Shown: positions 1-47,609 of the stretch, one piece after another
Layout of the letters: every line of letters begins with the position of its first letter
Position numbering within the stretch: the first letter of the stretch is position 1
NCBI GenBank assembly: GCA_017562135.1
Contig: QEYB01000766.1
Location: forward strand, 620,001-684,000
Length of the DNA: 64,000 nt
Reading direction: 5' to 3'
Origin: Dipylidium caninum
Taxonomy: Eukaryota > Platyhelminthes > Cestoda > Cyclophyllidea > Dipylidiidae
Program-made: the position numbers and the translations under genes
The notes under the pieces: model-generated
Seen by the model: the letters and a program-made list of their open reading frames with translations, nothing else
The model's database searches: none
Told to the model about the DNA's origin: nothing

Positions 1-377
1 GGCGTGGAGACGGGTACACGCAATAGCACTGATTGCTGGGTTTTTATAAAAATGTCCCCCCGACTACAGTGGGAGAGAAAACAACCAAACGAACTCGTAC
101 ACCGGTCGACTAGGCGCTGTCAAGTCAAACACGTCGATGCCGCCGGGGTGGCAGAGAGAAAATAACTCTTGTAATCCAAAGGATATTAATGTTGCACCCT
201 TAGCGGGTAGTGCGCGCACCAGGACGGTGACAAAAGTGCACAAAAATCTGCCGGCGTCACCAGGCCCTTCTCGTTTCATTTGCTTGCTCGCCTCCAAAAG
301 TACGGGCAGTAATGTAGAACACCGCTGCTATCGTGGCTAACCAATGCGACAATATGGGGCCGTTAAAAAAAAACTTC
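1..377. other. Presumed HIPK 3' flank
   Basis: No convincing exon was seen here. If the stop at 378 is real, this is 3' UTR and flank of HIPK. If the alternative donor at 400 is used, it is intron. Confidence 0.4.
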
Positions 378-5150
<4,773 letters not shown>

Positions 5151-7881
5151 TAAAAGGAAACCCATTAAAATGTAAAAATATGTTACGACTTCACTCAATA
5201 AATTCACTCAATAAATGCTCTACGTTGTGAATTACATGAAAGGACCAAGCGGCCTTAGAAGCTTGACCGATGCAGTCACGCTTATACCACAAATGACCAT
5301 AACTGCTCTGACTCATCAAAATGCCACAAATTAATTATGAAACCCTTTTACAACACATAAGAACATATTAATCAAGGTATATCACAATCTAAAACATATG
5401 TTAAAGGCCATCAATTTCATCAGCATAAGTGCGTGATTGGGGTTGTAAAGTGTTCTACTGCGAAGACTGCTCAGGCGCACTTAACAAACGGTTAAAATGA
5501 GGTTCGAAGTTCGCTGAATAATCTTAAGTTTTTTTAATCAAGAAGGGAGAATCGTTTGCGCAGATCCTTGAAGGGGTGCATTAATGTTATTAGTGTCGTC
5601 AAAATTCGTAGATATCTTGGTCAACGCCACTCGAGTTCACGCTTTTAACACTGTCGCATTGAGGAACTCGGAAATAAGTATGCATCAACGTAAACCACAC
5701 TAAAATTACGTGCAGCCGACTTCCGTGCTTTCGATGGAAACCACCCACTAGACTTTGCCTCCGTTGGCAAATAGCAACTGGTAAGTGCTGCGAAAACGCA
5801 TTTTATAATGCTTGTCGGGGAAGGTGAAAATTAGAAATGAAGAGAAATAAAGGTACAAACACACCACAAAGTTAGGCGCCAACTAGCCCGAGGGACATCG
5901 ACGCACCTATACGTCAAGTTGACCAGAGCCTCAGGTGCGAGCAGCTGGAAAGGGACACGGACGACTAAAACAAAACATTCATAACATCTAAGCGCAGCTC
6001 TCCACAAACACAAACGATATAATTTTTATCCACAAAATATTTCAATATTAAAATGGTTTGGCGCGTAGGTGTGAGCCTTTAAATTTTGTGCACTATTGGG
6101 ACTCTTGAAAGTTTAATTTCTCTTCGCAATCAGATCTTATTCAAAAAAAAAATACACAACAGTATGCCTAGTATTAACTTTACCACTATCAAATTTAATA
6201 TCCCTTACCCGATGTAAGTGAGGCGGTAACATTAAGTTTCCAACAAAAGTCCCCTAAAAGACAGATGATTAGTGTTTTCGTCAAAAAACTGTCTTCCTTT
6301 AGATAGTACCCTCCAGTTTTAGAAGCTTTGAATGCTACTTTAGGGATTATGGACTTAGAAATATACGATACAATACTGCAGTTTAGGATATTAAACGCTT
6401 TTATCAAAAGCAAAGAAATGGAACAGAGAACGGATGAAAATGGGATTTGGAACATTCAAAGCGCATAATTTAATCAATCGTTGGCTTTCGAGAGCATGTA
6501 AAAAGCCAGAGCATGCGTTGTATATGAAAAAAACTTATCTCAGAAGCTACCTCTGAGCCAAATCACAAATGTTAGTCGCATACAAATTCCAGAGGCCAAA
6601 ATTTTATAGGCCCTTCAGACAATTTTACTTCTACTCTAAGGTGAAAATAGATAGTTTTCTAATCCCATCACGCAGAGAATCATCACTTTTCAGATAGCCT
6701 TCGATAAGACACGGGTTTTTTAATGGGCTAGAGCAATCCACTACTCAACGACTGTTTTAATGAATCAGTTTCTTACCTCCTATCGTGTCCATAACCTTCC
6801 GCGCCTTCGTAATTTGGTAACAAATAATTTTCCGCTTTGTATTGATTAACAGTGATTTGAAAATAAACGTCTACGGTGCAGAATTGTAATCAATCCTTCA
6901 GTTTCGTACAGCTAAGAAGCTCATTTTTTTCTACAACAATCGTTCTGCTGACGCATAACCACTAACTCCGTGGGGATTAACTGATTCACTCCGGCGAATA
7001 CGCGACTAGACCTCACATCCCATTTCATATCATTAAGCATTTGGATATGAATTCAGGCAGAGTAAGATACATAACAGCCCACTCCACGGTGAAGCGCCCA
7101 AACTCTTTTCCCAGCAATTATTTTCAATGACTACTACCAGTATTATGGTATTACGAATGTTTAAAACATAATCAGCAATTAAATGTTATTTAAAGAGCGG
7201 CTGGAAGTTAACACTGATATTTTGAAGACTGAAAGTTAATGATAGGGAATCGTAACACTTCAGGACAACCGTTATCCTTCACTGATATTGATCAGTTTTA
7301 ATTGTCACTACCCTCGATTTCATGGAGATTTTTATATAAACCTGATGGTGGACACCGCACGAAAGTCCTCATTTCCATTGAAAACTTGTCCATTTTTAAA
7401 GTCAATAATATGAAATCATCATACAAGCAGTTTTCTCTTTTATTCATTTAGGTTTGCCAACAATACGTCATTTTGCTTTGCATGATAACAATATTTCGCC
7501 ATTGCAATGATTTCGAAGAAGTTTAGTCTGAAAGAAAAAATTACGTTACAGTTGAGAACATGCTCGACTAATCGATCCTTTTAGGTGAATTAATGCAATT
7601 TATCAAAATCGCCTAATTATGTATAACTCGCATAAAAACATAGGAGAAATCGGTTATTTCAAACAAAAACATCATAGGTTAATTTGCAACATCAAAACTT
7701 TCTAGGATTTCCCTATTAGTAATTCCAGAGATAGAGGATATAACTGCATTTGTTCAACATAGCGAAAAATAAAGTTCAGGTTTGGAAGACTTACCAACCT
7801 AAGAAAGCTGCTAAATTTAACTGTTTAACCATTGAGTTGAAAACAGACTTACACTTTCTGAACGAGCTTCCAAAAGTCACT
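5151..7881. other. Intergenic region between RIC-3 and HIPK
   Basis: About 2.7 kb without a supportable gene. It must hold HIPK upstream sequence and the RIC-3 3' end. A minus-strand AATAAA (TTTATT on plus, near 7440) is a possible RIC-3 polyadenylation signal, about 440 bp past the stop. The open frames here are short and lack splice support or family resemblance. Confidence 0.5.
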
Positions 7882-8162
7882 CTAGTCTTCTTCAGCCGAA
7901 TAGAGTGCGTCGCTTTCATCGTTGTGATGGGGGCAAGCATATTGTGTTTCTTTGCCCGTAGCCATCCTCATTGCTGATGTCGACTCATTTCCACCATCTT
8001 CGCCACGAGTTTGCGAGAGGAAAGTAGCTGAACTGTTCACGACCTCTAATAAGTGGGTCATCTCTCTTTCCATCTGTTCGAGACGAGTTCTTAACCGTGT
8101 AATTTCCGCATCATCTAATAGGAAGATGTTGATTTCCTTTACGTCCTCATTTATCCAAACTA
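7882..8162 (-). CDS. RIC3: RIC-3 exon 5: coiled coil and C-terminus
   Basis: The exon follows CATTTACCAG in phase 1. It carries heptad-like Leu/Glu/Arg residues and an acidic C-terminus ending in TAG at 7884-7882. Only this acceptor keeps exon 4 in frame. Confidence 0.82.
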
Positions 8163-9223
8163 CTGGTAAATGGGCCACAATTCTCGCCAATTTACGCATC
8201 CTTTAAAACGAAAGTCGCTCAAATATTAAATATTTGGCTTAAGAAAAGGAAAGTTATTCGTCGAAAGATTCTCCCGTTACGAACAAAAAATATATCACAT
8301 GAAAGAACACTTGTGCAGGGATAGATTGTTTTCCTCAGAAGAGAAATCTAAAAATTTTGACTAAATTTCAAATTGAACCTATCTAAGTATCTGCCAATCA
8401 CTTACCCAAGTTGTCTTCATCGGCTTTTTTTAATAAGTACTCCAAATCTTTGGGAAGACCTCTCACTGAACGATACATATCGGGTGCTGAATCGGAGTCT
8501 TCCGGAATGGATGACCAACCCATTCTATCTGGAATTTAATAAGTATCGTAAAGGGAGCATGGAATTTATAATTACAGTCAGATTTAAAGTCCCGTAACCC
8601 ATTGCCATGCTCATCTCCCGAAGAGCCACTGTCCATTTGAAATTTTCCTTTTTCAGGTACATAGCGAAAATTGCGATAGTATTCTTTTAAATATTCCTCC
8701 TTTTTTGCCGGGTTTAACTTCTTCCTATTTCCCAATAGCTGGACAAAAAACTTATATTAAATAAATAACCGATGAAATATTCAAATCATCACCACAAAAG
8801 GTCTAAATCATTCTGTTTAAAAGATCGTATATGGTTGCTGAAGATAACAAGGAAATTGAGGAACCTTGACAACCGTGTAGGCAAAGTAGGCGAATATCCC
8901 AAAAGCATAAAACGGCAGGATTGTAGCAATCATCCCCGGGCTTTTAGGTTTCTTCTTGGATAAGCCAGCGTACCCCTGGGAATATCCATGGTCCTAATGC
9001 GAGAAAACTTTCGGCACTTATTGTTTCCTAACCTGTGTATGTGGTCTCGCCTTCGCACTGTCATAATCTATATTTAAACTTGTAAAACTGGAAAAATTTT
9101 GCCTGTATCTTGGCGCTGAAAGCCGAAGAGGTAGAATACAGCAGGTTGGATAGCAAATATGTACAAGACACAAAAAACAGCACAGCTTATTGCAAGCACG
9201 ATAAGACGCACATCCAAAACCAT
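7882..9223 (-). CDS. RIC3: RIC-3-like acetylcholine receptor chaperone, five exons, 264 aa
   Basis: Exons on the minus strand are 9223-9080, 8975-8865, 8738-8599, 8524-8406 and 8162-7882, together 795 nt, exactly 265 codons including TAG. Residues 6-33 form a hydrophobic N-terminal segment. A second membrane segment at about 63-83 contains LPFYAFGIFAYF, which matches the RIC-3 family signature around PLYAFGIFLYI. A charged linker follows, then a predicted coiled coil in exon 5 (EITRLRTRLEQMEREMTHLLEVV region), then an acidic tail. RIC-3 proteins act in the endoplasmic reticulum and promote folding and assembly of nicotinic acetylcholine receptors. The introns are small (104, 126, 74 and 243 bp), unlike those of MAGI upstream. 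The weakest border is the first donor, GTTTAA, but both flanking frames and phases agree. Confidence 0.88.
8406..8524 (-). CDS. RIC3: RIC-3 exon 4
   Basis: The exon follows CCAGATAG (the earlier CCAG would give an immediate stop) and codes an acidic stretch ending LPKDLEYLLKKADEDNL. It leaves in phase 1 at a GTAAGT donor. Confidence 0.8.
8599..8738 (-). CDS. RIC3: RIC-3 exon 3: basic and acidic linker
   Basis: The acceptor GTTTTTTGTCCAG precedes the frame LLGNRKKLNPAKKEEYLKEY. The exon ends in phase 2 before GTTACG. Confidence 0.82.
8865..8975 (-). CDS. RIC3: RIC-3 exon 2: signature second membrane segment
   Basis: The exon follows TATTCCCAG in phase 0 and codes 37 residues with a Lys-rich stretch then ILPFYAFGIFAYFAYTVVK. 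This is the segment that identifies the family. It ends in phase 0 at AAG | GTTCCT. Confidence 0.88.
9080..9223 (-). CDS. RIC3: RIC-3 exon 1: first membrane segment
   Basis: ATG at 9223-9221 opens 48 codons with a strongly hydrophobic stretch (RLIVLAISCAVFCVLYIFAI). The frame hits TAA two codons after the inferred donor CAA | GTTTAA, so splicing there is needed. Confidence 0.8.
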
Positions 9224-10681
9224 TTCGGAGAACCAACCTCCCTTTCAAGGTTATGGCACTCCTCAAAAATTATGAAAATCATACGTATAAACGCTTATTG
9301 GTTTTTATTGAAGGTAATTTTGTTCCAAATATCTCAGGAATTGTAATGCTAGAAATTATGATATATATTATTGCGCAGTGTTTAAAGCGTGTATTACATC
9401 ATTATGGTGTATAATTACAATAATTAATAATATGTAACCTTTAATCAAATATTTGACTCCAAGGATGAGAATAAAGTCTTATGCTTTACTATAATGCTTT
9501 GCCGCCTCCAATTCCGGCTTATTTTACTGTTTACCTTGTTATTACTTCACACCTTCGAAGCCGGCCCTTATCGAAAATCTTCCATTACGTTACTAAAATA
9601 TTTCTGGTCATATCTGTGCTTTAAAGAACGGGTTCCGAGAGGAAAGGTTACAACGTTGTCAAACAGGGAAGATGAAAACGACCTCATTCTATGAATGGGT
9701 AGAGTAAAATCAATATGAGCGTTAAATGATGCCCTTGCTTGATTGGAGTATTGACTTAGTCAATTTACTCTGCCTGTTGCCCGTACTTGCCGTCACCCTT
9801 TGCAACACGTCTTCCTTTGCGACAGAAATTATCAGTATCACGATCTCGGAAAAAGGGTACGCAAACATGCCGCCATTCATAGAAAGGGCAATTTTTTGAT
9901 AATGGCAACTGCCATTGGGCATGTCGCATTTCATTGCGACCTTATTTAAACTATCCCTTAAAACTAATGCCAAATTTGTTGGCTTGACCTGTGTCCCTCC
10001 GGTAAAACCACTACTAAGCTATTGTGGTAAAAAAACTTTGCCTGCAGATGCGGTCTTTATTACATTTCGACAAACTAGTGGGCGCGATGGCGAGAACAAT
10101 TTGCGGAACAGAGGTTCGACTTATATAAACGTGGACTTGACTAAGTTTTTGCTGGGTCCACACTTTATCTCAACACCTCGAATAAGATTACACAACAAAT
10201 CCAATAGGTCCCTTCATTAATACTTATTCCGCGATCCCATGCATGGCTACTACTTCACTTCTTATAAAAGTTGATCAAAAATATGCTTAAGCACCCTTGC
10301 TGCACCAATTAACTCATTGTTTAATTCGCAACTAATTTTTGACCTTCTTATTCGCTGTGAAGCAGAAAAGCAGAAATTTCAGGTGGATGCTTACCCCTAA
10401 CCCCGACAAAAACTTCCCTGTACTTCCAGGTTTATCGTCCTTAGCACAACATTTATCCGCCTTGTTATGGAGTTCACCAAAGTATGTTTTACCATCTCGC
10501 TAAGACTGATGAAGAAAAGAGGTGAGGTAAAATTCTTCTGCAAACATTACATCATCGTGTTAAAATACGGTTGTATTAAAAGCAGAAAGCAATGGAAGTG
10601 TTTGGTCAAAATAAGGTGACATATGAATACAAGGAGAGTGAGGAGAAGTGTTCCACGAGTGGTTTTGGCGATGTTAGTCGG
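9224..10681. other. Intergenic region between MAGI and RIC-3
   Basis: No gene can be supported. Two plus-strand open frames are noted as findings: 9494-9694 with a signal-peptide-like start, and 9726-10220 interrupted by TGA TAA. Confidence 0.5.
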
Positions 10682-42786
<32,105 letters not shown>

Positions 42787-44134
42787 AGAAACAACTTAGT
42801 TTTATTTATTTTCGTCAGCGAGAAAAGCCAAAACTCGAGATATCACCTGAAAGTGCTGAGCTAAGAAAATAAAGGAAGATTTAAAATCAAACGAATAGCA
42901 ATAAAGTGAGTGAATACTATGTTCGTATCACAAAAACGCAAGAAGCTGCAAATGAAATATTATTCCGGACTATGAGTGATATGATTAGCCATGGAACATT
43001 GGGGAGAGTGAAAAGTTCAAGTTCTCCTGAGTATCTTAACGGTATACGCGAAAAGCAAAATAAAATTTGAATAAGATACGGCTATTCAGGGTTAGCATAG
43101 TTAACAAGGAGCTGACAAAATGCTGTTCCAAAATTTGGCCTATAAGATCTGTCCCACGAAACTTTAAAACAAAAAAACCAACAACCCCTTCACATTTAAT
43201 GCGTTTTTAAAATAAATATCACGGACTTATGGGGGGCAGAGTGTTGCATTAGTTATAAAAGTGGACAATTCACCCCACCAACCTCGCATAACGAGTACAC
43301 AATCGACAAAGGGGTTCTGAACCAACCGGTGTTACCTAGGTTGAAATAAACAAAATGCTCAGTAAAAAAACACTTCGAGTAACTAGTATAGTAAGAGTAC
43401 TCGCATTAAGAAATCCTGAAGGTGACATATTTTGTGTGATAGACGAGGAAGACAACGCATAAACACTTTTAGGATTCCGAGGCGAGAAGTCCACTAAAAA
43501 ATTTCATTTCGGCAAAACAACGAAACATAGGATTCCTAAAAAGCGAACGTCGGTTTTTTGTGTCATTGCCACTTAAACATATTTTAATCATAAAAGCGTA
43601 GTGTGAGGTGCTACTTCTCAATTTCTAACCACAGCACGGTGAACAACCCTTTATCAAGTTAAAAAATAGCATGCATAGCCAATTTTACGTCGAGTATCCT
43701 GGGTCTCATTCCGCGATTCCAGGCCTTCGATTACGAAAACACGTCCTTCCTTCGTTTGCCTTCAACAATAAATTTTTCCTTGATGATTGTCAAAGAGCCT
43801 GGCTCTTTTTCGGTTGTGTTGGTGTTGGTAGATCACCTTCATTTTTTCGATTTAAGGCATCTAGAACATATTATAAAACCCTTGCTTACCGTCAAAATTT
43901 ATTTTCATGTCGCGTTTTTTAATAGCATTTCTCAAGCACATACTCGGATTTGAAAGCTTAGTAACGCATACAGTATAATGTTTATTTATCACATTTGTTT
44001 TTCTTATTTGGACACAACCTGATGTTCACGCTACTGGTCGGCTCTCACCCTTGAATTCCTTCGCTTGTGGTTGGGCGGCGTGGCTGGCTTTCCGTAGTTG
44101 AGTCGGGTTAATTGCGCCACGTTAGCGAAATTGC
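42787..44134. promoter_or_regulatory. Divergent intergenic region between MAGI and the zinc-finger gene
   Basis: The two start codons face away from each other across about 1.35 kb. The region must hold both 5' ends and may act as a shared promoter. No core motif can be placed with confidence. Confidence 0.5.
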
Positions 44135-44218
44135 ATGAGACATATCTGTAGTACTTGTGGAGCTGCATTCAGCCGTCCTTCACGACTAGTTATTCACCAA
44201 CGTGTACATACGGGAGAG
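44135..44218 (+). CDS. GTF3A: Zinc-finger gene exon 1: finger 1
   Basis: ATG at 44135 opens MRHICSTCGAAF and one complete C2H2 finger ending HTGE, in phase 0 before GTTAGT. An upstream non-coding exon or leader is possible. Confidence 0.75.
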
Positions 44219-47200
44219 GTTAGTGGATCAGTTTTGTCTATTCATCGTTCTCTTCTTAAAAAATATAATGTCCTTAATTGATTCACTTATCTTCTCGTTC
44301 AATTGAGCACATTGCAGCCTGATATTACAATAGCTGTTCAAACTAAGTGCCTCGTGTTCTACCATCAGACTTTTTTCATGTCGCCTTATATTGATGCAAT
44401 TCTAACATCACTTTTGGCTTCCCCTTTAGCGTCCCTATAAGTGCCGATGTGGACGCAGTTATATCCGCCAACAGCACCTTGCTCGGCACACGAATAAGTG
44501 CTCTGGTCGGCCTAACACCGCTCAGAAGAACGGTAATAGTCTTAACTCTATTAGTACTTCTTCGTATCTTTGTCCAAAATGTGGAGCCGGACCGTTTTCT
44601 AAAAAGAAGTCCGTTTGGGCACATATTTCCATCGTTCATGGGTGAGTTTTCACTTATCTGTTTGTTACTGAACTTCTGGAGTAACGATATCCTTCATCTT
44701 CGTCCATCATTTTCCCATGATTTCATTTTGCTTCACCCTCATTTGCAGATTCGGCATTAACTATCGTGGTTGCTCCATTCATTTTTTGTGTCCTTTTCCT
44801 GATAGTGAACGTCGCTTCAAGTGTGGCAAGTGTAGTGCTGCTTTCCCAACGAAGTCAAAGTTGGAGCGACACCAAAGGAGACACCACGATTTAAAATGCC
44901 AAATATGTATAGCTATTTCGACAAGTACCGCAACTGCCGATATTTTGCCCAATTTCGACCAACGCTTCGACAATTTTAACGATTTGCGAAAGCACATTGC
45001 TAAACACCATCCTAGGCCCAGTAGGTTTTGAGATTTGCCAATTTTTTCTCAATACGCAAAAATGCTTATCTTCCCATTTACTTGGAGAACTTATTTGCAT
45101 GACCTGCAACCAACAATTCTCGCGTATTTCTCAACTGCGTCAACATAAGTTGAGTCACACACCTGTTGAAGAAAGGCGGACTTTTGTGTGTACTCATTGC
45201 TCATCCGGTGCAACGGCGACGAAGTTGGTGGCGTTTACGTCAAATCGGGGCCTTTTGGCGCATGTTAGATCTCTGCACGCGAGTGAACTGCGACGCTTTC
45301 CCTGCACTTACCCCTCCTGCCCAGCCATCCTTTCTACCAAGGTAAACCATCCGTCTTCTTTCATGAAACAGATACTATTAACGAACGACTTTGTTTTTTA
45401 TATGCTCCAACATGTTTTACGTTCTTTTCTTTTAGTGATCATCTGTTTTTGAATTCTTCTTTTACTGACATCGTATCATGTCTGTGCTTGTTATCATAGT
45501 TAAGGCTCTCTTACTAGTGCGACCAGGTAAAGGATTCTTTTTTAGTGCCAGAAATAATGTCTTCTGGTATCTACCTGGCTCTTCCGTTCTTAGCTTCTCT
45601 TTGTCCTATCCGTTTACTCTTACGAATTTATGACTGTTGTTTTTTGGAAATGTGCTCTTATTTAGTGGGCTACTTTAAGTATTTGTGAATTATTAATTTT
45701 TCCACTACCCCTGTTTTATCTCATTATCTTCGCACTTTACCGTCACTACTTTGTTGCAGCACGTATCAGGCTGGTTCCGCTTTTACTCCACTTAATGTGT
45801 TAACATTTAATAAGTCCATCAGCGAGTGATCGACACCAACTATCAGCTCCTCCTGCGATTACTTATTTCCTAGTGTTATTTATGTTTCCATATGTGATCT
45901 AATTATTCCCATTCAGTCTTAGCATACTTTTATCCCGAACTAGGATTTCTTTTAATTGCATTTCTCCTTTAGCGTAATTTCTATGCAGCTAGAACTATTT
46001 TGAAGGCTTCCAATAGTAGTAACAAAATATATAATCTGCTGATCTCGTAATGCTTTTCTCTATTGGGCTCGTACATTTGCTGATTTGTTTACTTCCCGTA
46101 ATCTATTTAAGTTTTGTTGATTTTACAATTTTTCGACTTTAAGTATACGTTTCTTGCTGCTTTTGTTATCAGCCTTAGATTTTAGTAGTTCATGCGGCAT
46201 TTCTGTTTTTTGTCTCTAAACGGTTTCTGAGGAAAGTAGAATATCGGCGCACCTCAAAAAGAGTACTTTTTCTTGAAATCGTCTTTCAATCTGGGCTTAT
46301 ATGTATTTATTAATAGGTTATTCACCAAGAAAGGTTAAATACAGGTTAAATTAATGGCTAGTCTTAAAATCTAACAAACTTCTTCCATTCACTCTCACCT
46401 TAGAAAATTATTTCCCCTTTACTTTGGCGGCTTCTGTGGCATTGCTTTTCCGTCATTGTTCTGATAATTAGGCAGATCTTTTTCGAAATTATGACCTGCT
46501 ATACGGAATTGCATCCACCTAAGTAATGTGCTATAAATACCTGACTGTCCTTTACTGGCTTTTTCTTGTATGTTTCATTATAGCGAAATCCTATGTTATT
46601 TATAACTTTGTTCAGACTATTTAGGCGGTTGCCATTGTAACTTACCGAGTGTTCTCTTATTCGCAGGAAGTAGAATGAGAATATTGGCACTTTGTTGAAT
46701 AACTTTTCCATAGCTCCGTTACTTGCGACAGTGTTGTTACTTCACTTTCCCTTAAAACAAATAATGCATATGCAAACAGAAGTACTTAAATTTGCGATCT
46801 GATCCCCCTCCCTAACAAATGTGTTCTTGTGTAACTCTTGTCATGATTGCCTTCTTCATCGACTTACCTTGTTTTATTTGGCAATTAGAAAATACTTATG
46901 CTTCTAGACAAGTCTGCTTAACCTTCAATATTTTGTGATTGAGGCAAGGCGTTTCCAAGTTCCATTCTTAGCCTACTCTTCAGTAAATGGGGCATTTTTG
47001 TCTCCTGATGCTCTTTCGCAGCAAAAGCTCAAAGTGCATCTGCAGCGGCACACAAAACTGTCCGAGTCTGAGGTGGTGCGGGTGTTTCAACGCTCTTCGA
47101 TCTCTAGGGGGAGACTCACGGACTCGCCGCCGCCGACCCCCACGCTCACCACGAACTCAGGGGGAAATTTGGCGGTGCGGGCGCCGACTACGGTAAAGCG

Positions 47201-47282
47201 GCGCCGATGTGTGCCCTTGCGCGACCTCCAGGAGGCGTGGGAAGTGGACAGTGAAAGTAGTGTGCGTGCTCTTTTATATTGA
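44135..47282 (+). CDS. GTF3A: C2H2 zinc-finger protein, transcription factor IIIA-like, five exons, 341 aa
   Basis: Exons are 44135-44218, 44430-44641, 44806-45020, 45088-45341 and 47022-47282, in all 1026 nt, exactly 342 codons including TGA. At least eight zinc fingers follow one another, beginning CSTCGAAFSRPSRLVIHQRVH, joined by an HTGERPYKC linker to a second with CxC spacing and an H-x4-C end. Others include CGKCSAAF..H..HH, CMTCNQQF..H..H and CTYPSCPA..H..H. The tail is Pro/Thr/Arg-rich. The overall length, a near-complete array from the N-terminus, irregular linkers and a short basic tail resemble TFIIIA, which binds the 5S rRNA gene and 5S RNA in the nucleus. The family call is inference; another poly-zinc-finger factor is possible. 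The gene faces away from MAGI. Confidence 0.78.
44430..44641 (+). CDS. GTF3A: Zinc-finger gene exon 2: fingers 2 and 3
   Basis: The exon follows TTCCCCTTTAG and continues the linker as RPYKCRCGRSY. It holds a CxC finger and then CPKCGAGPFSKKKS..H..H. A GTAATA inside (44533) was rejected as donor because the frame stays open into the next finger. Phase 2 donor GTGAGT. Confidence 0.82.
44806..45020 (+). CDS. GTF3A: Zinc-finger gene exon 3: fingers 4 and 5
   Basis: The exon follows TTTCCTGATAG in phase 2, giving GERRFKCGKCSAAFPTKSKL and a second finger CQIC with a long loop before H..HH. It leaves in phase 1 at GTAGGT. Confidence 0.82.
45088..45341 (+). CDS. GTF3A: Zinc-finger gene exon 4: fingers 6, 7 and start of 8
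   Basis: The exon follows TTACTTGGAG in phase 1. It codes LICMTCNQQFSRISQLRQHK, then CTHCSSG with a long loop to H..H, then CTYPSCPAILSTK. Phase 0 donor GTAAAC. The acceptor has a weak pyrimidine tract. Confidence 0.8.
45342..47021. other. Intron 4 of the zinc-finger gene
   Basis: About 1.7 kb, T-rich on the plus (sense) strand. No exon or element was recognised. Confidence 0.65.
47022..47282 (+). CDS. GTF3A: Zinc-finger gene exon 5: end of finger 8 and C-terminal tail
   Basis: The exon follows GCTCTTTCGCAG and completes the finger as QKLKVHLQRHTK. A Ser/Thr/Pro and Arg-rich tail (SPPPTPTLTTNS, KRRRC) follows, ending in TGA at 47280-47282. Confidence 0.78.
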   Translation, partial: QKLKVHLQRHTKLSESEVVRVFQRSSISRGRLTDSPPPTPTLTTNSGGNLAVRAPTTVKRRRCVPLRDLQEAWEVDSESSVRALLY

Positions 47283-47609
47283 TACATTCCATATCGTCTC
47301 CTTTTTGCTTATTTTCTTGGCGGTTTTACCTGGTCCGCGTTGGACTCATGGTGTCGCGTTTTGTTTTTCTGTGAGGCTGGGAAGTTACTCACTCTGTGGC
47401 GAAATAGCATTTTGACCCTTAGTAGAAAAGTAAGTAAATCACTGCACTCGAGACGATTTCGACCAAATTAGGGAAACGCTTTACAAGTACTTTAACGTCA
47501 TTTATATTGAAACAGACGTATACAAATAATGAGATTTCACAGATTTATTTCTTTTTTATATCGAAAATAACATTAATGGTAAATAGTACGCGCTGCGAAT
47601 AGTTTTCGT

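Noticed and set aside
44531..44548. Possible GTAATA donor inside zinc-finger exon 2
   Set aside because: Splicing there with the nearby TATTAG acceptor would break the next finger; the unspliced frame runs straight into CPKCGAG.
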